24,180 nucleotides of DNA from an uncultured Megasphaera sp. (GCA_902464195.1 CABQJB010000009.1:1-24180); one strand, 5' to 3'; counted from the first letter of the stretch, positions 1 to 7,999 are shown. Translations and numbers: made by a program. Notes: generated by a model not told the origin, from the sequence alone.

Positions 1-1
1 C

Positions 2-322
2 CGCTTCGGGACTTTGATCAGCATTTTCCAGTTTCCATATGCCCGCGAGCAGGGGCTGGGCCGGGCTTTCGTCACTTACGCGCCGGCGCACACCGTAGAA
101 AAAGCGTTTCTGCTGGCCCTGGTACCGGTCTTTTTCTGCGGCCCTTTTTATCTGGCCCTCTTAGGGGCGGCCATGCTCCTCTCTTTGTGGGCCAACAGCC
201 GCATCAGCCGCAAGCTGGGCGGCGTCACGGGCGATACGTATGGCGCCGTCCTTGAAGGCAGCGAAATGGCCCTTCTCCTGATGACGGCCGTCGGTAGCAA
301 GGTCGCCGATTTCTTGTTATAA
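2..322 (+). CDS. cobS: Adenosylcobinamide-GDP ribazoletransferase (cobalamin synthase), C-terminal part
   Basis: This is the 3' end of a gene that enters from the left edge; the frame is open from base 2 and no true start is present. CobS joins adenosylcobinamide-GDP to alpha-ribazole(-phosphate) in the membrane, the last assembly step of vitamin B12. Seen here: the YAREQGLG segment and the GGVTGDTYGA..E..E segment typical of the CobS C terminus, with hydrophobic stretches between them and at the end. About 106 residues remain of a family usually near 250. The next gene is a cobC-like phosphatase, which supports a cobalamin nucleotide-loop cluster lying mostly upstream. The stop codon overlaps the -10 element of the next gene. 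Confidence 0.88.
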   Translation, partial: RFGTLISIFQFPYAREQGLGRAFVTYAPAHTVEKAFLLALVPVFFCGPFYLALLGAAMLLSLWANSRISRKLGGVTGDTYGAVLEGSEMALLLMTAVGSKVADFLL

Positions 323-323
323 T
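315..323 (+). promoter_or_regulatory. Extended -10 promoter for cobC-rsuA
   Basis: TGTTATAAT is an extended -10 element (TGn plus a perfect TATAAT at 318-323) overlapping the cobS stop codon, about 50 bases before cobC. No good -35 lies 17 bases upstream (TAGCAA), which extended -10 promoters tolerate. The match is seen; its use is inferred. Confidence 0.5.
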
Positions 324-372
324 GGAAGGGCACGAAGGTTGAATTACTTATAGGGAATACTGGAGGAACACG

Positions 373-1026
373 ATGATTAAATTATATTTAGCACGTCATG
401 GCGAAACAGAAGGCAATGTCCAGCAGTGGTATCAGGGGTCGACCGACGTCCCCCTCAATGAACACGGCCTGGAACAGGCCAAGTGCCTGGGAGAATTTTT
501 CCGCCATGTCCATCTCGATGCCGTCTACAGCAGTACGCTCCAGCGCGCCAAGGTGACGGCCGAATGTGTGGCTGCACCGCACCATCTGGATGTCGTCGCT
601 TACGATGAATTGAAGGAAGCCGATTTCGGCGTCTGGGAAGGTCATACGTATCAGGAAATCACGACCCAGTGGCCAGGCGAACTGGAAGCGGTCTATGCGT
701 CGGACGGGACCTTGCCGGCCCGGGGCGGCGAATCGTTCTGCCAGGTCCGGGACCGGACGCTGAAGAAGACGCGGGAAATCCTGTCGCATCACAAGGACGG
801 CGACAGCGTCTTCATGGTATCCCACGGGGCGGCCATCCGCTGCCTGCTCTTCGGCCTGCTGGGCCTCGATATGAAGCGCATCTGGTGCTTCCAGCAGTTC
901 AATACAGCCTTTAACATCATCGAATATTACGGCGACCGCAATGTCATGACCCTCATGAACTGCACGCAGCATCTGGAAGGCCTGACGGGGTACCAGCCCC
1001 AGTGGGACAAGATGCCGTCGTTATAA
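373..1026 (+). CDS. cobC: Alpha-ribazole phosphatase / histidine phosphatase family
   Basis: A 217-residue cytosolic histidine phosphatase (phosphoglycerate-mutase superfamily). CobC removes the phosphate from alpha-ribazole-5'-phosphate to make the lower-ligand nucleoside of cobalamin. Seen: the catalytic motif RHGET with His9, an acid residue in KEADFG (Glu82), ARGGES near 117-121 and the second histidine in SHGAAIRC (His151). TGGAGGA stands just before the ATG. It follows cobS after 50 bases, which is the main reason to prefer cobC over a general phosphoglycerate-mutase-like phosphatase; sequence alone does not separate the two. rsuA follows 9 bases later, probably on the same transcript. 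Confidence 0.75.
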   Translation: MIKLYLARHGETEGNVQQWYQGSTDVPLNEHGLEQAKCLGEFFRHVHLDAVYSSTLQRAKVTAECVAAPHHLDVVAYDELKEADFGVWEGHTYQEITTQWPGELEAVYASDGTLPARGGESFCQVRDRTLKKTREILSHHKDGDSVFMVSHGAAIRCLLFGLLGLDMKRIWCFQQFNTAFNIIEYYGDRNVMTLMNCTQHLEGLTGYQPQWDKMPSL

Positions 1027-1035
1027 GGAGGCATC

Positions 1036-1755
1036 ATGGCAAAGACAATGCGCCTCGACAAGCTCCTGGGCCATACGGGCTGGGGGACGCGGCGGGAACT
1101 CAAGGAATTGTGCAAAGGCGGTCACGTGACCGTCAATGGCGTCGTCTGCCGCGACAGCAGCCAGAAAATCGACCCGGCAGCCGATGCCATCGCCGTCGAC
1201 GGCCAGGCCGTTCAGTATGAAGAGTATATTTATCTCATGCTCTACAAGCCGGCCGGCGCCGTGTCAGCTACGGAAGACAACGTATCGCCGACGGTCATCG
1301 GCCTTCTGCCGCGCCAGTATCAGGGGGCCGGCCTCTTTCCCGTAGGCCGCCTCGACAAGGATACGACGGGCCTCCTGCTCATCACCAATGACGGGACCTG
1401 GGCCCATGGCATTACATCGCCGAAAAAGCATACTGACAAGATATACGATGCCGTCGTCGAAGGGGATATTCCCGAAGATGTGGGAGACCGATTTGCCAGC
1501 GGCATCGTCCTCGACGACGGTCTGCACTGCCTGCCGGCCAAAGCCGTACAGACTGGGCCCCAGTCCCTGACGGTCGTCGTCCAGGAAGGCAAGTTCCATC
1601 AGGTCAAGCGCATGTGCGCCGCTGTCGGCCTGAAAGTCGTCCAGCTCCACCGCCGCTCCATCGGCAGCGTCGTCCTCGATGACGGTTTGGAGCCAGGCCA
1701 GTTCCGCCCATTGACCGATGAAGAACGGGAAGCCCTGCGCAGCCAGAACCGGTGA
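1036..1755 (+). CDS. rsuA: 16S rRNA pseudouridine synthase, RsuA/RluB/E/F family
   Basis: A 239-residue enzyme that isomerises a specific uridine of ribosomal RNA to pseudouridine. The N-terminal S4 RNA-binding domain (about residues 5-50) begins MRLDKLLG. The catalytic domain carries GRLDKDTTGLLLITNDG, with the nucleophile Asp107, and the later segment EGKFHQVKRM typical of the RsuA branch. RsuA (U516 of 16S rRNA) is the best guess; RluB/E/F-type specificity for 23S rRNA cannot be excluded. The start is supported by AAGGAGG about 7 bases upstream. It lies 9 bases after cobC, so it probably shares its promoter. Confidence 0.85.
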   Translation: MAKTMRLDKLLGHTGWGTRRELKELCKGGHVTVNGVVCRDSSQKIDPAADAIAVDGQAVQYEEYIYLMLYKPAGAVSATEDNVSPTVIGLLPRQYQGAGLFPVGRLDKDTTGLLLITNDGTWAHGITSPKKHTDKIYDAVVEGDIPEDVGDRFASGIVLDDGLHCLPAKAVQTGPQSLTVVVQEGKFHQVKRMCAAVGLKVVQLHRRSIGSVVLDDGLEPGQFRPLTDEEREALRSQNR

Positions 1756-1769
1756 TTTGCAATTTTATC

Positions 1770-1808
1770 TTTTCAGCCAGTGGAAAATATGGTATCATAA
1801 AATATGAT
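1770..1808 (+). promoter_or_regulatory. Promoter and small palindrome before the peptidase-efp operon
   Basis: TTTTCA (1770-1775), a 17-base spacer, then TATCAT (1793-1798). A perfect 15-base palindrome, ATCATA-AAA-TATGAT (1794-1808), overlaps the -10 and the likely transcription start, where a repressor could bind. The gap of 83 bases after rsuA is the first sizeable break, so a new transcription unit probably begins here. The -35 is weak. Confidence 0.4.
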
Positions 1809-1838
1809 TGAATTACTATAGGGTGATAGGGGGATACT

Positions 1839-2906
1839 ATGATAGAACAACGAATCGCCCGCCTGCGCGCTTTTCTCCAGGAACACGATGCAGACGGCGT
1901 CATTATCGTCCAACCTGAAAACCTGCGCTACTTCAGTGCCTTTACGGGCGGTGAAGGGGCCCTGGTCATCGGCCTGGACCAGGCCGTCTTATGGACTGAT
2001 TCCCGCTATACGGAACAAGCTGCCAACCAGTCCGGGGCGTGGTACGATATCAAGAACCACCACAATGCCTTATCGGCATCCATCCGTTCGTCACTGAACG
2101 ACATGGAAATCGGCGTGGCAGCGTATGAAGAAAATTTCCTGACCCATTTTATGTACGAAAATATTTCCGACGGAGCCTTATGCGGCTTCCTGCCCTGCGA
2201 TTTGACCAGCCTGCGGGCTGTGAAGGAACCGTATGAGCTGAAAGCGACGCGCAAGGCCAGCAACATCGCTGACCGGGCCTTTGCCGATTTATTGCCGTAC
2301 ATCAAGCCTGGCGTCACCGAAAAGGAACTGGCTGCCCGCCTGGAAAGCAATATGCTGCTCTTAGGCTCGGAAGAAAAGTCCTTTACGACCATCGTCGCTT
2401 CCGGCAAGCGCTCGGCTATGCCCCACGGTACGGCCAGCCCGAAAGTCGTCGAAGCCGGCGATTTCGTCACCTTTGATTTCGGTGCCGTCTGGGAAGGCTA
2501 CCATTCGGATATTACCCGGACTGTCGTCGTCGGCAAGGCGTCGCAGTTCCAGAAAGATTTCTACCATCTCATCCTGGAAGGCCAGGAGCTGGGCGTATCG
2601 CTCATCAAGGCCGGCGTTTCCCGCCGCGAAGTCGATTTTGCCGTGCGCAACTACTTCGCCCGCTACCACGTCAGCCAGTATTTCACTCATTCCCTGGGCC
2701 ACGGTACGGGCCTGGAAATCCACGAACAACCGGTCCTGTCGCCGCGTTCGACAGGCGTACTCGAAGAGAATATGATAGTCACGGTAGAACCGGGACTGTA
2801 CATAGAAGGCAAGTTTGGCGTCCGCATTGAGGATTCCGTTGCCGTTACAGCCAACGGCTGTGAAATTTTAACCAAAACACCCAAAGATTTGATGGAGCTG
2901 TTATAG
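1839..2906 (+). CDS. Xaa-Pro peptidase, M24 family (YqhT-like)
   Basis: A 355-residue cytosolic metallopeptidase that removes N-terminal residues next to proline from peptides. Residues 1-130 form the creatinase-like N-terminal domain. The C-terminal pita-bread domain has all five metal ligands: Asp213 (TFDFG), Asp224 (HSDITRT), His288 (SLGHGTG), Glu317 (VEPGLY) and Glu331 (IEDSV). Length is normal for the prolidase/aminopeptidase P group of firmicutes. It lies 13 bases before efp, as yqhT does in Bacillus. Aminopeptidase (PepP-like) and dipeptidase (PepQ-like) activity cannot be told apart here. A GGGGG run lies 6 bases before the ATG. Confidence 0.9.
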   Translation: MIEQRIARLRAFLQEHDADGVIIVQPENLRYFSAFTGGEGALVIGLDQAVLWTDSRYTEQAANQSGAWYDIKNHHNALSASIRSSLNDMEIGVAAYEENFLTHFMYENISDGALCGFLPCDLTSLRAVKEPYELKATRKASNIADRAFADLLPYIKPGVTEKELAARLESNMLLLGSEEKSFTTIVASGKRSAMPHGTASPKVVEAGDFVTFDFGAVWEGYHSDITRTVVVGKASQFQKDFYHLILEGQELGVSLIKAGVSRREVDFAVRNYFARYHVSQYFTHSLGHGTGLEIHEQPVLSPRSTGVLEENMIVTVEPGLYIEGKFGVRIEDSVAVTANGCEILTKTPKDLMELL

Positions 2907-2919
2907 GAGGAGTTTACAC

Positions 2920-3477
2920 ATGATTACAAGTAATGATTTCAGACCAGGCGTAACTATCGAAATCGACGGCCAGGTATGGCAGGTCGTTGAATTCCAGCAT
3001 GTAAAACCGGGTAAAGGCGCTGCTTTCGTCCGCGCTAAGATCAAGAACCTCGAAACGGGCGCTGTTGTTGAACGTACCTGGAATGCTGGCGAAAAAGTAC
3101 AGGACGGCCACGTCGACCGCCGCCAGATGCAGTACCTCTATGAAAACGAAGGCATGTACTGTTTCATGGATAACGAAACATATGAACAGATCGAATTGAA
3201 CAAAGAAAACCTCGGTGACGCTGTCCATTTCCTCAAAGAAGAAATGAACGTTTCCGTCATGATGTTCAAAGGCAAAGTCATCGGCATCGATCTCCCGGCT
3301 GCTGTCGAATTGAAAGTCGTCGAAACCGATCCCGGTGTCCGTGGTGATACAGCTACAGGCGGCAGCAAACCGGCTAAATTGGAAACGGGTTATGTCGTCA
3401 AAGTACCGCTCTTTATCAATGAAGGCGAAGTTCTCCAGATCGACACGAGAACCGGCCAGTATATCGGCAGAGCATAA
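2920..3477 (+). CDS. efp: Translation elongation factor P
   Basis: A 185-residue, full-length EF-P, which enters the ribosomal E site and relieves stalling at consecutive prolines. It has the three-domain layout: KOW-like domain (residues 1-65) and two OB domains. The tip loop reads HVKPGKGAAF, with Lys32 at the modifiable position. The C terminus contains the usual RTGQYIGRA ending. Lys32 in a PGKG context is the type given 5-aminopentanol in Bacillus or beta-lysine in enterobacteria; no modifying enzyme is in the window, so the modification is unknown. GGAGG precedes the start. A strong hairpin terminator follows at 3522-3553. Confidence 0.97.
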   Translation: MITSNDFRPGVTIEIDGQVWQVVEFQHVKPGKGAAFVRAKIKNLETGAVVERTWNAGEKVQDGHVDRRQMQYLYENEGMYCFMDNETYEQIELNKENLGDAVHFLKEEMNVSVMMFKGKVIGIDLPAAVELKVVETDPGVRGDTATGGSKPAKLETGYVVKVPLFINEGEVLQIDTRTGQYIGRA

Positions 3478-3521
3478 GGTTAACGCAAGTCGTTAGCCGC
3501 CAGCCGCTAGCATAGGGTATC

Positions 3522-3553
3522 AAAGGGGCTTCGCACGCGCGACAGCCCCTTTT
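3522..3553 (+). terminator. Rho-independent terminator after efp
   Basis: AAAGGGGCT (3522-3530) pairs with AGCCCCTTT (3544-3552). An inner TCGC/GCGA stem closes an ACGC loop, with one bulged C, and the 3' arm ends in four T. It ends the peptidase-efp unit, though the next gene starts only 22 bases on, so read-through is likely. Just before it (3483-3511), CGTTAGCCGCCAGCCGCTAG is a low-complexity TAGC/GTTAG-rich stretch. Confidence 0.8.
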
Positions 3554-3575
3554 GTGGACTAAAGGGGTGATTCCC

Positions 3576-3944
3576 ATGGAAACGACTGAAGTGAATGAAT
3601 GGGGGAGTATCCATATTTCCCAGCGCGTCATTGCCTCCATTGCGGCCCTGACGGCGGCCAAATCGGCCTATGTGGCTGATTTGGGGACGAATATCGCTGA
3701 AGTGGCAGCGGAAAAGCTGGGGCGTACCCTTCCGGGCCGTGGCGTCGACGTCTCTATCGACGGCCAGCGCATCGAATTGACAGTCCGCCTGGTCGTCCGC
3801 TATGGCTGCCGTATTCCCGACGTAGCCCTGGAAGTGCAGAAGTCCGTCAAGGATGCCGTCGAAAAGGCGACGGCCTGCACGGTTACGGCGGTCCACATCA
3901 TTGTACAACAGTTAGTGTTCGGAGAGGAGGAACGCCATGGATGA
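3576..3944 (+). CDS. Asp23/Gls24 family envelope stress protein (first of two)
   Basis: A 122-residue protein of the Asp23/Gls24 (DUF322) family, small alkaline-shock-type proteins; in Bacillus the homologue YqhY lies just before nusB and has been tied to fatty-acid synthesis control. Seen: the opening EWGSIHISQRVIASIAALTA, then ALEVQKSVKDAVEKATACTV, the family's helical C-terminal signature. ATG at 3576 is chosen over an in-frame TTG at 3552 because AAGGGG lies 10 bases before it and the TTG falls in the terminator stem. It overlaps the next Asp23 gene by 8 bases. The accB/accC genes that precede yqhY in Bacillus are missing. Confidence 0.82.
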   Translation: METTEVNEWGSIHISQRVIASIAALTAAKSAYVADLGTNIAEVAAEKLGRTLPGRGVDVSIDGQRIELTVRLVVRYGCRIPDVALEVQKSVKDAVEKATACTVTAVHIIVQQLVFGEEERHG

Positions 3945-4233
3945 GGAACAGGATTTTGCCTATGCCGTCAGTGCCAAGGCCCTGCGCCATATCGCCGAGA
4001 CGGCCGGCCGTCAGGCTCCTGGCGTCGACGCCATCCGCAGCCGCAGCGCGGCCGTGACAGACGGCGTCGTCCATCTCAATCTGGCTGTCCGCGCCCGTTA
4101 TGGCAGCGACCTGCACGGCCTGGCCCTGGATGTCCAGCAGCGGGCGGCTGAGGCCATCGACGCCATGGTCGAACCAGAGGGCCTTGATATTTCCGTTACC
4201 ATTGAAGACCTGGCGGTACTGCCGGCTGAATAA
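3937..4233 (+). CDS. Asp23/Gls24 family protein (second of two)
   Basis: A 98-residue second member of the Asp23/Gls24 family. The pattern AYAVSAKALRHIAETAGRQ, then VHLNLAVRARYGSDLHGLAL and ISVTIEDLAVLP, follows the upstream protein and the family, but the two are well diverged. It starts inside the last codons of the first Asp23 gene (8-base overlap, GGAGAGGAGG upstream), so the two are probably translated together and may form hetero-oligomers. nusB follows after 21 bases. No signal peptide or membrane segment is seen. Exact function is unknown. Confidence 0.75.
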   Translation: MDEEQDFAYAVSAKALRHIAETAGRQAPGVDAIRSRSAAVTDGVVHLNLAVRARYGSDLHGLALDVQQRAAEAIDAMVEPEGLDISVTIEDLAVLPAE

Positions 4234-4254
4234 AGTTATTACAGGAGGAAACTC

Positions 4255-4701
4255 GTGAGCAGACATAAAGCGCGCCAGCAGGCGCTTGAACTTTTATATT
4301 CCCGTGAATTCCACGGAGAAAATGATATCCAGTACAGCGAACAGGAAATCCTGGAAAATGATTACGTCACGACCGACGCTTTGACCGAAGACGGCCCGGA
4401 ACTGAGTGATCAGGAACGCAATGATTATTGCACGTATCTCGTCGAAACGACGACAGAACACCGGGACGAACTGGATACGATCATCCGCTCTTTTGCCAAG
4501 GGCTGGGACATCGAACGGATGAACCGCACGGACCGCAATATACTGCGCCTGGCCTTGTGCGAACTCGTATATCCCAAGGAAAGCCTGGCACCGTCCATCG
4601 TCCTCAATGAAGCGGTCATCCTGGCCAAGGAATTCAGCGGCGACAAGTCGGCGCGGTTCGTCAACGGCATCTTGGGCGCTTATGTAAGGTCCAAGGCCTG
4701 A
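4255..4701 (+). CDS. nusB: Transcription antitermination factor NusB
   Basis: A 148-residue all-helical RNA-binding protein that, with NusE (S10), binds boxA of rRNA leaders for antitermination. Seen: the N-terminal SRHKARQQALELLYSREF signature and the C-terminal NRTDRNILRLALCEL, PSIVLNEAVILAKEF and KSARFVNGILGAY blocks that define NusB. The start codon is GTG, with ACAGGAGGA 6 bases upstream. The stop overlaps the next ATG by one base (TGATG), giving tight coupling to the TsaD-like gene. In Bacillus, folD follows nusB; here a different gene does. Confidence 0.95.
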   Translation: MSRHKARQQALELLYSREFHGENDIQYSEQEILENDYVTTDALTEDGPELSDQERNDYCTYLVETTTEHRDELDTIIRSFAKGWDIERMNRTDRNILRLALCELVYPKESLAPSIVLNEAVILAKEFSGDKSARFVNGILGAYVRSKA

Positions 4702-5654
4702 TGGACGTCTTTCTCGGCATCGATACCAGCTGCTATACGACGTCGCTGTGCCTCGTCGATGCGGCTTATGACGTCGTCGCCGATGAACGCATCATCCTGA
4801 GCGTCAATAAGGGAGGACGCGGCCTGTCCCAGTCCAACATGGTCTATCAGCATACGCGCAATCTGCCGGTCCTCTTTGAACGGCTGGCTGGCGCCCTGGC
4901 CGGTGCCCATATCCGGGCCATTGCCGTGACCGACCAGCCCCGGCGCCGGGATGATTCGTACATGCCCGCTTTCCTGGCCGGCCTCGGTTATGGCCGGGCA
5001 TTGGCCGCCGTCCTGGGCGTGCCTTTGTATCGCCTGAGCCATCAGGAAAATCATCTCCTCGCCGTCCTGCGCAGCATGGGTCACATTGGCAGTGAGCCTT
5101 TTTATGGTATCCATCTGTCCGGTGGGACGACAGACCTGCTGCGGGCCGTCCCCGATGAAAAAGGCCTCGATATCACCCGCATCGGCGGCACCAGCGACAT
5201 CAGTGCCGGCCAGTTCATCGACCGCATGGGCGTCGCCCTGGGCCTGCCCTTTCCGGCTGGCGTCCATGTCGACAAACTGGCCCAGACGGTGAATCCGCCC
5301 GTCAAAGGGGCCCATGTCTTTTGCCGTGACGGCCAGGTCAGCTTTTCCGGACCCGAATCGCAGGGCCAGCGGCGCATCGCTGCCGGCGGAGAAGACCCGG
5401 CCTGCCTTTGCAGCTGGACGCTGTCGACGGTCTGGCGCGGGCTGGAGAGTCTCCTCGATTACGCTGCAGCCGACGGCATGAAGCATCTCGTCGCCGCGGG
5501 CGGCGTCATGTCCAACGGCTACCTGCGCCGGCAGATGAGCGGCTATTGCCGCCGCCATCAGATTGACCTGAATCTGGCAGCCGACGGCTTCAGTGCCGAC
5601 AACGCGTCTGGCGCCGCCTTCTGGGCTGCCGTACAGGAAGGGAAGAAATCATGA
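4701..5654 (+). CDS. TsaD/Kae1-like paralogue (M22 'O-sialoglycoprotein endopeptidase' family)
   Basis: A 317-residue ASKHA-fold protein. TsaD makes the threonylcarbamoyl modification of tRNA A37, but this looks like a diverged paralogue. Kept: the metal-type histidines HQENH (His114, His118), Asp300 in SADNAS, LSGGTTDLL and GGVMSNGYLRR. Changed: the start reads GIDTSCYTT where TsaD has GIETSCDET, and the GGVVPELASRxH block is replaced by GRGLSQSNMVYQH. It sits between nusB and xseA, overlapping both (1 and 4 bases), where Bacillus has folD. Annotators often call such proteins sialoglycoprotein endopeptidase; I see no support for peptidase activity. Function is open. Confidence 0.78.
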   Translation: MDVFLGIDTSCYTTSLCLVDAAYDVVADERIILSVNKGGRGLSQSNMVYQHTRNLPVLFERLAGALAGAHIRAIAVTDQPRRRDDSYMPAFLAGLGYGRALAAVLGVPLYRLSHQENHLLAVLRSMGHIGSEPFYGIHLSGGTTDLLRAVPDEKGLDITRIGGTSDISAGQFIDRMGVALGLPFPAGVHVDKLAQTVNPPVKGAHVFCRDGQVSFSGPESQGQRRIAAGGEDPACLCSWTLSTVWRGLESLLDYAAADGMKHLVAAGGVMSNGYLRRQMSGYCRRHQIDLNLAADGFSADNASGAAFWAAVQEGKKS

Positions 5655-6859
5655 AATATGCATCGGTTACGGACGTCGTCCGCCGCATCAAAGATGATAT
5701 CCACGGTGATTACCGCTTGCAGAGCATCGCTATGGAAGGCAACATCATCGGCCTCAAGCGGGCGTCGAACGGCCATTATTATATGAATATCCGCGATGAT
5801 CAGTGCTCCATCCGGGCCATCGTCTTCCGCAGCCGCGTAACGGCAGCGGTCCGGGCCGTCCGCGAAGGGGACCATGTCGTCGTCATCGGCGCCGTCAACG
5901 TCTATGAAAAAGGCGGCGCCCTTTCCTTTATCATTGAACAGCTCTTTTCCCAGGGGACCGGGTCTTTGCAGGCCCAGTACGAACGCATCAAGAACGAATT
6001 GGCGTCCCAGGGTTATTTTGACAGCAGCCACAAGAAGGAACTGCCGCGATTCCCCTGGCGCATCGGCGTTCTGACGTCAAAGACCGGCGCTGTGCTCCAC
6101 GACATCTATAAGATTGCCGGCGAGCGCAACCCCTATGCCGAAATCATCCTGCATCCCATTCCCGTCCAGGGCGACGGCGTCGATACGGCCATCGCCAAGG
6201 CCATCGGCGAAATGGGGCGGCGCAAGGACCTGGACGTCCTCATCGTCGGCCGCGGCGGCGGCTCTATGGAAGATTTATGGTGCTTCAACAGCCCGGCTGT
6301 GGTCAAGGCCATTTACGGCGCCAGCGTACCGGTCATTACGGCCATCGGCCATGAAACGGACACGACCCTGGCCGATTATGCCGCTGACGTGCGGGCGGCG
6401 ACGCCGACCCATGCCGCGGAAATGGCTTTCTTTGACGTCAGCGAAGCGGAAATGGACCTGGCCGCACTGGCAGACCGGGCTTACGAACGGGTCATGGCCT
6501 GCATCGAAGACCGGCAGCGCTGGGTCGAACAAGCCGCAGGCCGGTTGAACCTGCAGCGTTACGATGCCTTCCTGGCTATGCGTGAAGCCCGCCTGGCAGG
6601 CCTGATGGAACAGGCTGACCGCCAGCTGCGCCTCCGTCTGGAACAGAAGCAGGGGAAGCTGAATACCCTGACGGCGTCCCTGCAGGCCCTGAATCCGGCA
6701 GCCCTTGTGCGCCGTGGCTACGGCCAGCTCATGCAGCATGACAAGATCCTTACAGATATCCACAGCGTGTCAAAAGATTCCCCGCTGACGATACAAGTCG
6801 TCGACGGGACGATTACGACGGCTGTTAAAGAGGTGGACATATATGGCAAGAACGACTGA
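5651..6859 (+). CDS. xseA: Exodeoxyribonuclease VII large subunit
   Basis: A 402-residue catalytic subunit of exonuclease VII, which degrades single-stranded DNA from both ends in repair. An N-terminal OB domain (residues about 5-100) is followed by the nuclease domain with GVLTSKTGAVLHDI (139-152), VGRGGGSMEDLW (199-210) and AIGHETDTTLADYAADVRAA (231-250), then a long helical region (about 265-360) and a short C-terminal tail with RRGYGQL. Slightly shorter than the E. coli protein. It overlaps the TsaD-like gene by 4 bases (ATGA) and xseB by 17, so the two subunits are probably made together. Confidence 0.96.
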   Translation: MKYASVTDVVRRIKDDIHGDYRLQSIAMEGNIIGLKRASNGHYYMNIRDDQCSIRAIVFRSRVTAAVRAVREGDHVVVIGAVNVYEKGGALSFIIEQLFSQGTGSLQAQYERIKNELASQGYFDSSHKKELPRFPWRIGVLTSKTGAVLHDIYKIAGERNPYAEIILHPIPVQGDGVDTAIAKAIGEMGRRKDLDVLIVGRGGGSMEDLWCFNSPAVVKAIYGASVPVITAIGHETDTTLADYAADVRAATPTHAAEMAFFDVSEAEMDLAALADRAYERVMACIEDRQRWVEQAAGRLNLQRYDAFLAMREARLAGLMEQADRQLRLRLEQKQGKLNTLTASLQALNPAALVRRGYGQLMQHDKILTDIHSVSKDSPLTIQVVDGTITTAVKEVDIYGKND

Positions 6860-7097
6860 TAAATTGAAGAGTTTTGAAAGCAATTATGAAAAATTGGAAC
6901 AGCTCGTACAGGAACTGGATGCACCGGACCTGACGCTGAAGCAGTCCCTCGATTTATATGAAAAGGCCATCAAATTATCCCAGTCCTGTGAAGGCGCCCT
7001 GGAATATGCCCGCCAGAAGGCCCAGGCCCTGGCCGATGTCCGGGCCGATAAGGACAGCAGTGACGATGCGCCGGCTGAAGGGGTGTTGGACTTATGA
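6843..7097 (+). CDS. xseB: Exodeoxyribonuclease VII small subunit
   Basis: An 84-residue helical protein with the family pattern SFESNYEKLEQLVQELD, then LTLKQSLDLYEKAIKL and a coiled-coil-like CEGALEYARQKAQ. XseB binds the long helices of XseA in several copies per large subunit. It starts 17 bases inside xseA and ends in a 4-base overlap (ATGA) with the prenyl synthase gene. The acidic tail (about residues 66-84) is variable in the family. Confidence 0.93.
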   Translation: MARTTDKLKSFESNYEKLEQLVQELDAPDLTLKQSLDLYEKAIKLSQSCEGALEYARQKAQALADVRADKDSSDDAPAEGVLDL

Positions 7098-7978
7098 CCT
7101 TCCAAGACTATCTGGCAGGCCAGCGCCAGCGCGTCGACGACTACCTGGCCCACGTACTGACGACGGACCAGCCGCGTTTTTCCAGGCTCTATGAAGCCAT
7201 GAATTACAGTCTCCTGGCCGGCGGCAAGCGCATCCGCCCGGTTCTTCTGCTGGCGACGGTCGAAGCCCTGGGACAGGATGCCTCTCCTTATACAGGCCTG
7301 GCCTGCGCTCTCGAATGTATCCATACGTATTCCCTGATCCACGACGACCTGCCCTGCATGGACGATGACGACCTGCGCCGGGGCAAGCCGACGAACCATG
7401 TCGTCTACGGTGCCGGCCTGGCCACCCTGGCCGGTGACGGCCTGCTGACCTTCGCCTTCGAGCTCATGGCCAGCCAGAAAGGCATTGCGCCGGACAAACT
7501 GAACCGCTGTATCGCCGTCATCGCCAGAGCGGCCGGACCGGCCGGTATGGTCGGCGGCCAGGCTTTCGACTTGGCAACGGACGGAGACATGGCCATCGGC
7601 CGGGAAGGCATGGAACTCCTGCACCGTTCCAAAACGGGCGTCATCTTCAAGGCAGCCATCGACATGGCAGCTATTGTCGCCGATGCATCGCCGCAGCAGC
7701 GGCAGGCCCTGGAAGCCTATGCGTCGTACATGGGCCTGACCTTCCAAATCACTGACGATATCCTCGATGTCGTCGGCGATGAAGCCCTGCTGGGCAAACC
7801 CGTCGGCAGCGACGCCCGTAACGACAAGGCCACGTATGTGACCATCTTTTCCCTGGACGAAGCCCGGCGCATGGCCCGCGAAGCGGCCGACAAGGCCGTC
7901 CAGGCCCTGGAACCGCTGGGGGCGCAGGCCTGGTTCCTGAAAGAATTGGTCGAACATCTGCTGGTCCGCGTTCATTAA
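7094..7978 (+). CDS. ispA: Farnesyl-diphosphate-type polyprenyl synthase
   Basis: A 294-residue cytosolic trans-prenyltransferase that adds isopentenyl diphosphate to allylic diphosphates to make geranyl/farnesyl diphosphate, feeding undecaprenyl carrier and quinone synthesis. Seen: GGKRIRP (43-49), the first Asp-rich motif HDDLPCMDDDD (Asp84, Asp85, Asp90) with the two-residue insert typical of bacterial short-chain enzymes, and the second motif DDILD (221-225). Position after xseB matches Bacillus ispA. The dxs gene that follows there is missing; a 21-base gap leads straight to the TlyA-like gene. Confidence 0.94.
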   Translation: MTFQDYLAGQRQRVDDYLAHVLTTDQPRFSRLYEAMNYSLLAGGKRIRPVLLLATVEALGQDASPYTGLACALECIHTYSLIHDDLPCMDDDDLRRGKPTNHVVYGAGLATLAGDGLLTFAFELMASQKGIAPDKLNRCIAVIARAAGPAGMVGGQAFDLATDGDMAIGREGMELLHRSKTGVIFKAAIDMAAIVADASPQQRQALEAYASYMGLTFQITDDILDVVGDEALLGKPVGSDARNDKATYVTIFSLDEARRMAREAADKAVQALEPLGAQAWFLKELVEHLLVRVH

Positions 7979-7999
7979 TGTGAGAGGGGTATTACAGGT

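Noticed and set aside
3552..3575. Longer Asp23 start at TTG 3552
   Set aside because: The codon lies in the efp terminator stem and has no binding site; ATG 3576 has AAGGGG upstream.
4701..5654. Metallo-endopeptidase activity for the TsaD-like protein
   Set aside because: The peptidase name is historical; the fold is ASKHA ATPase-like and no protease motif is seen.
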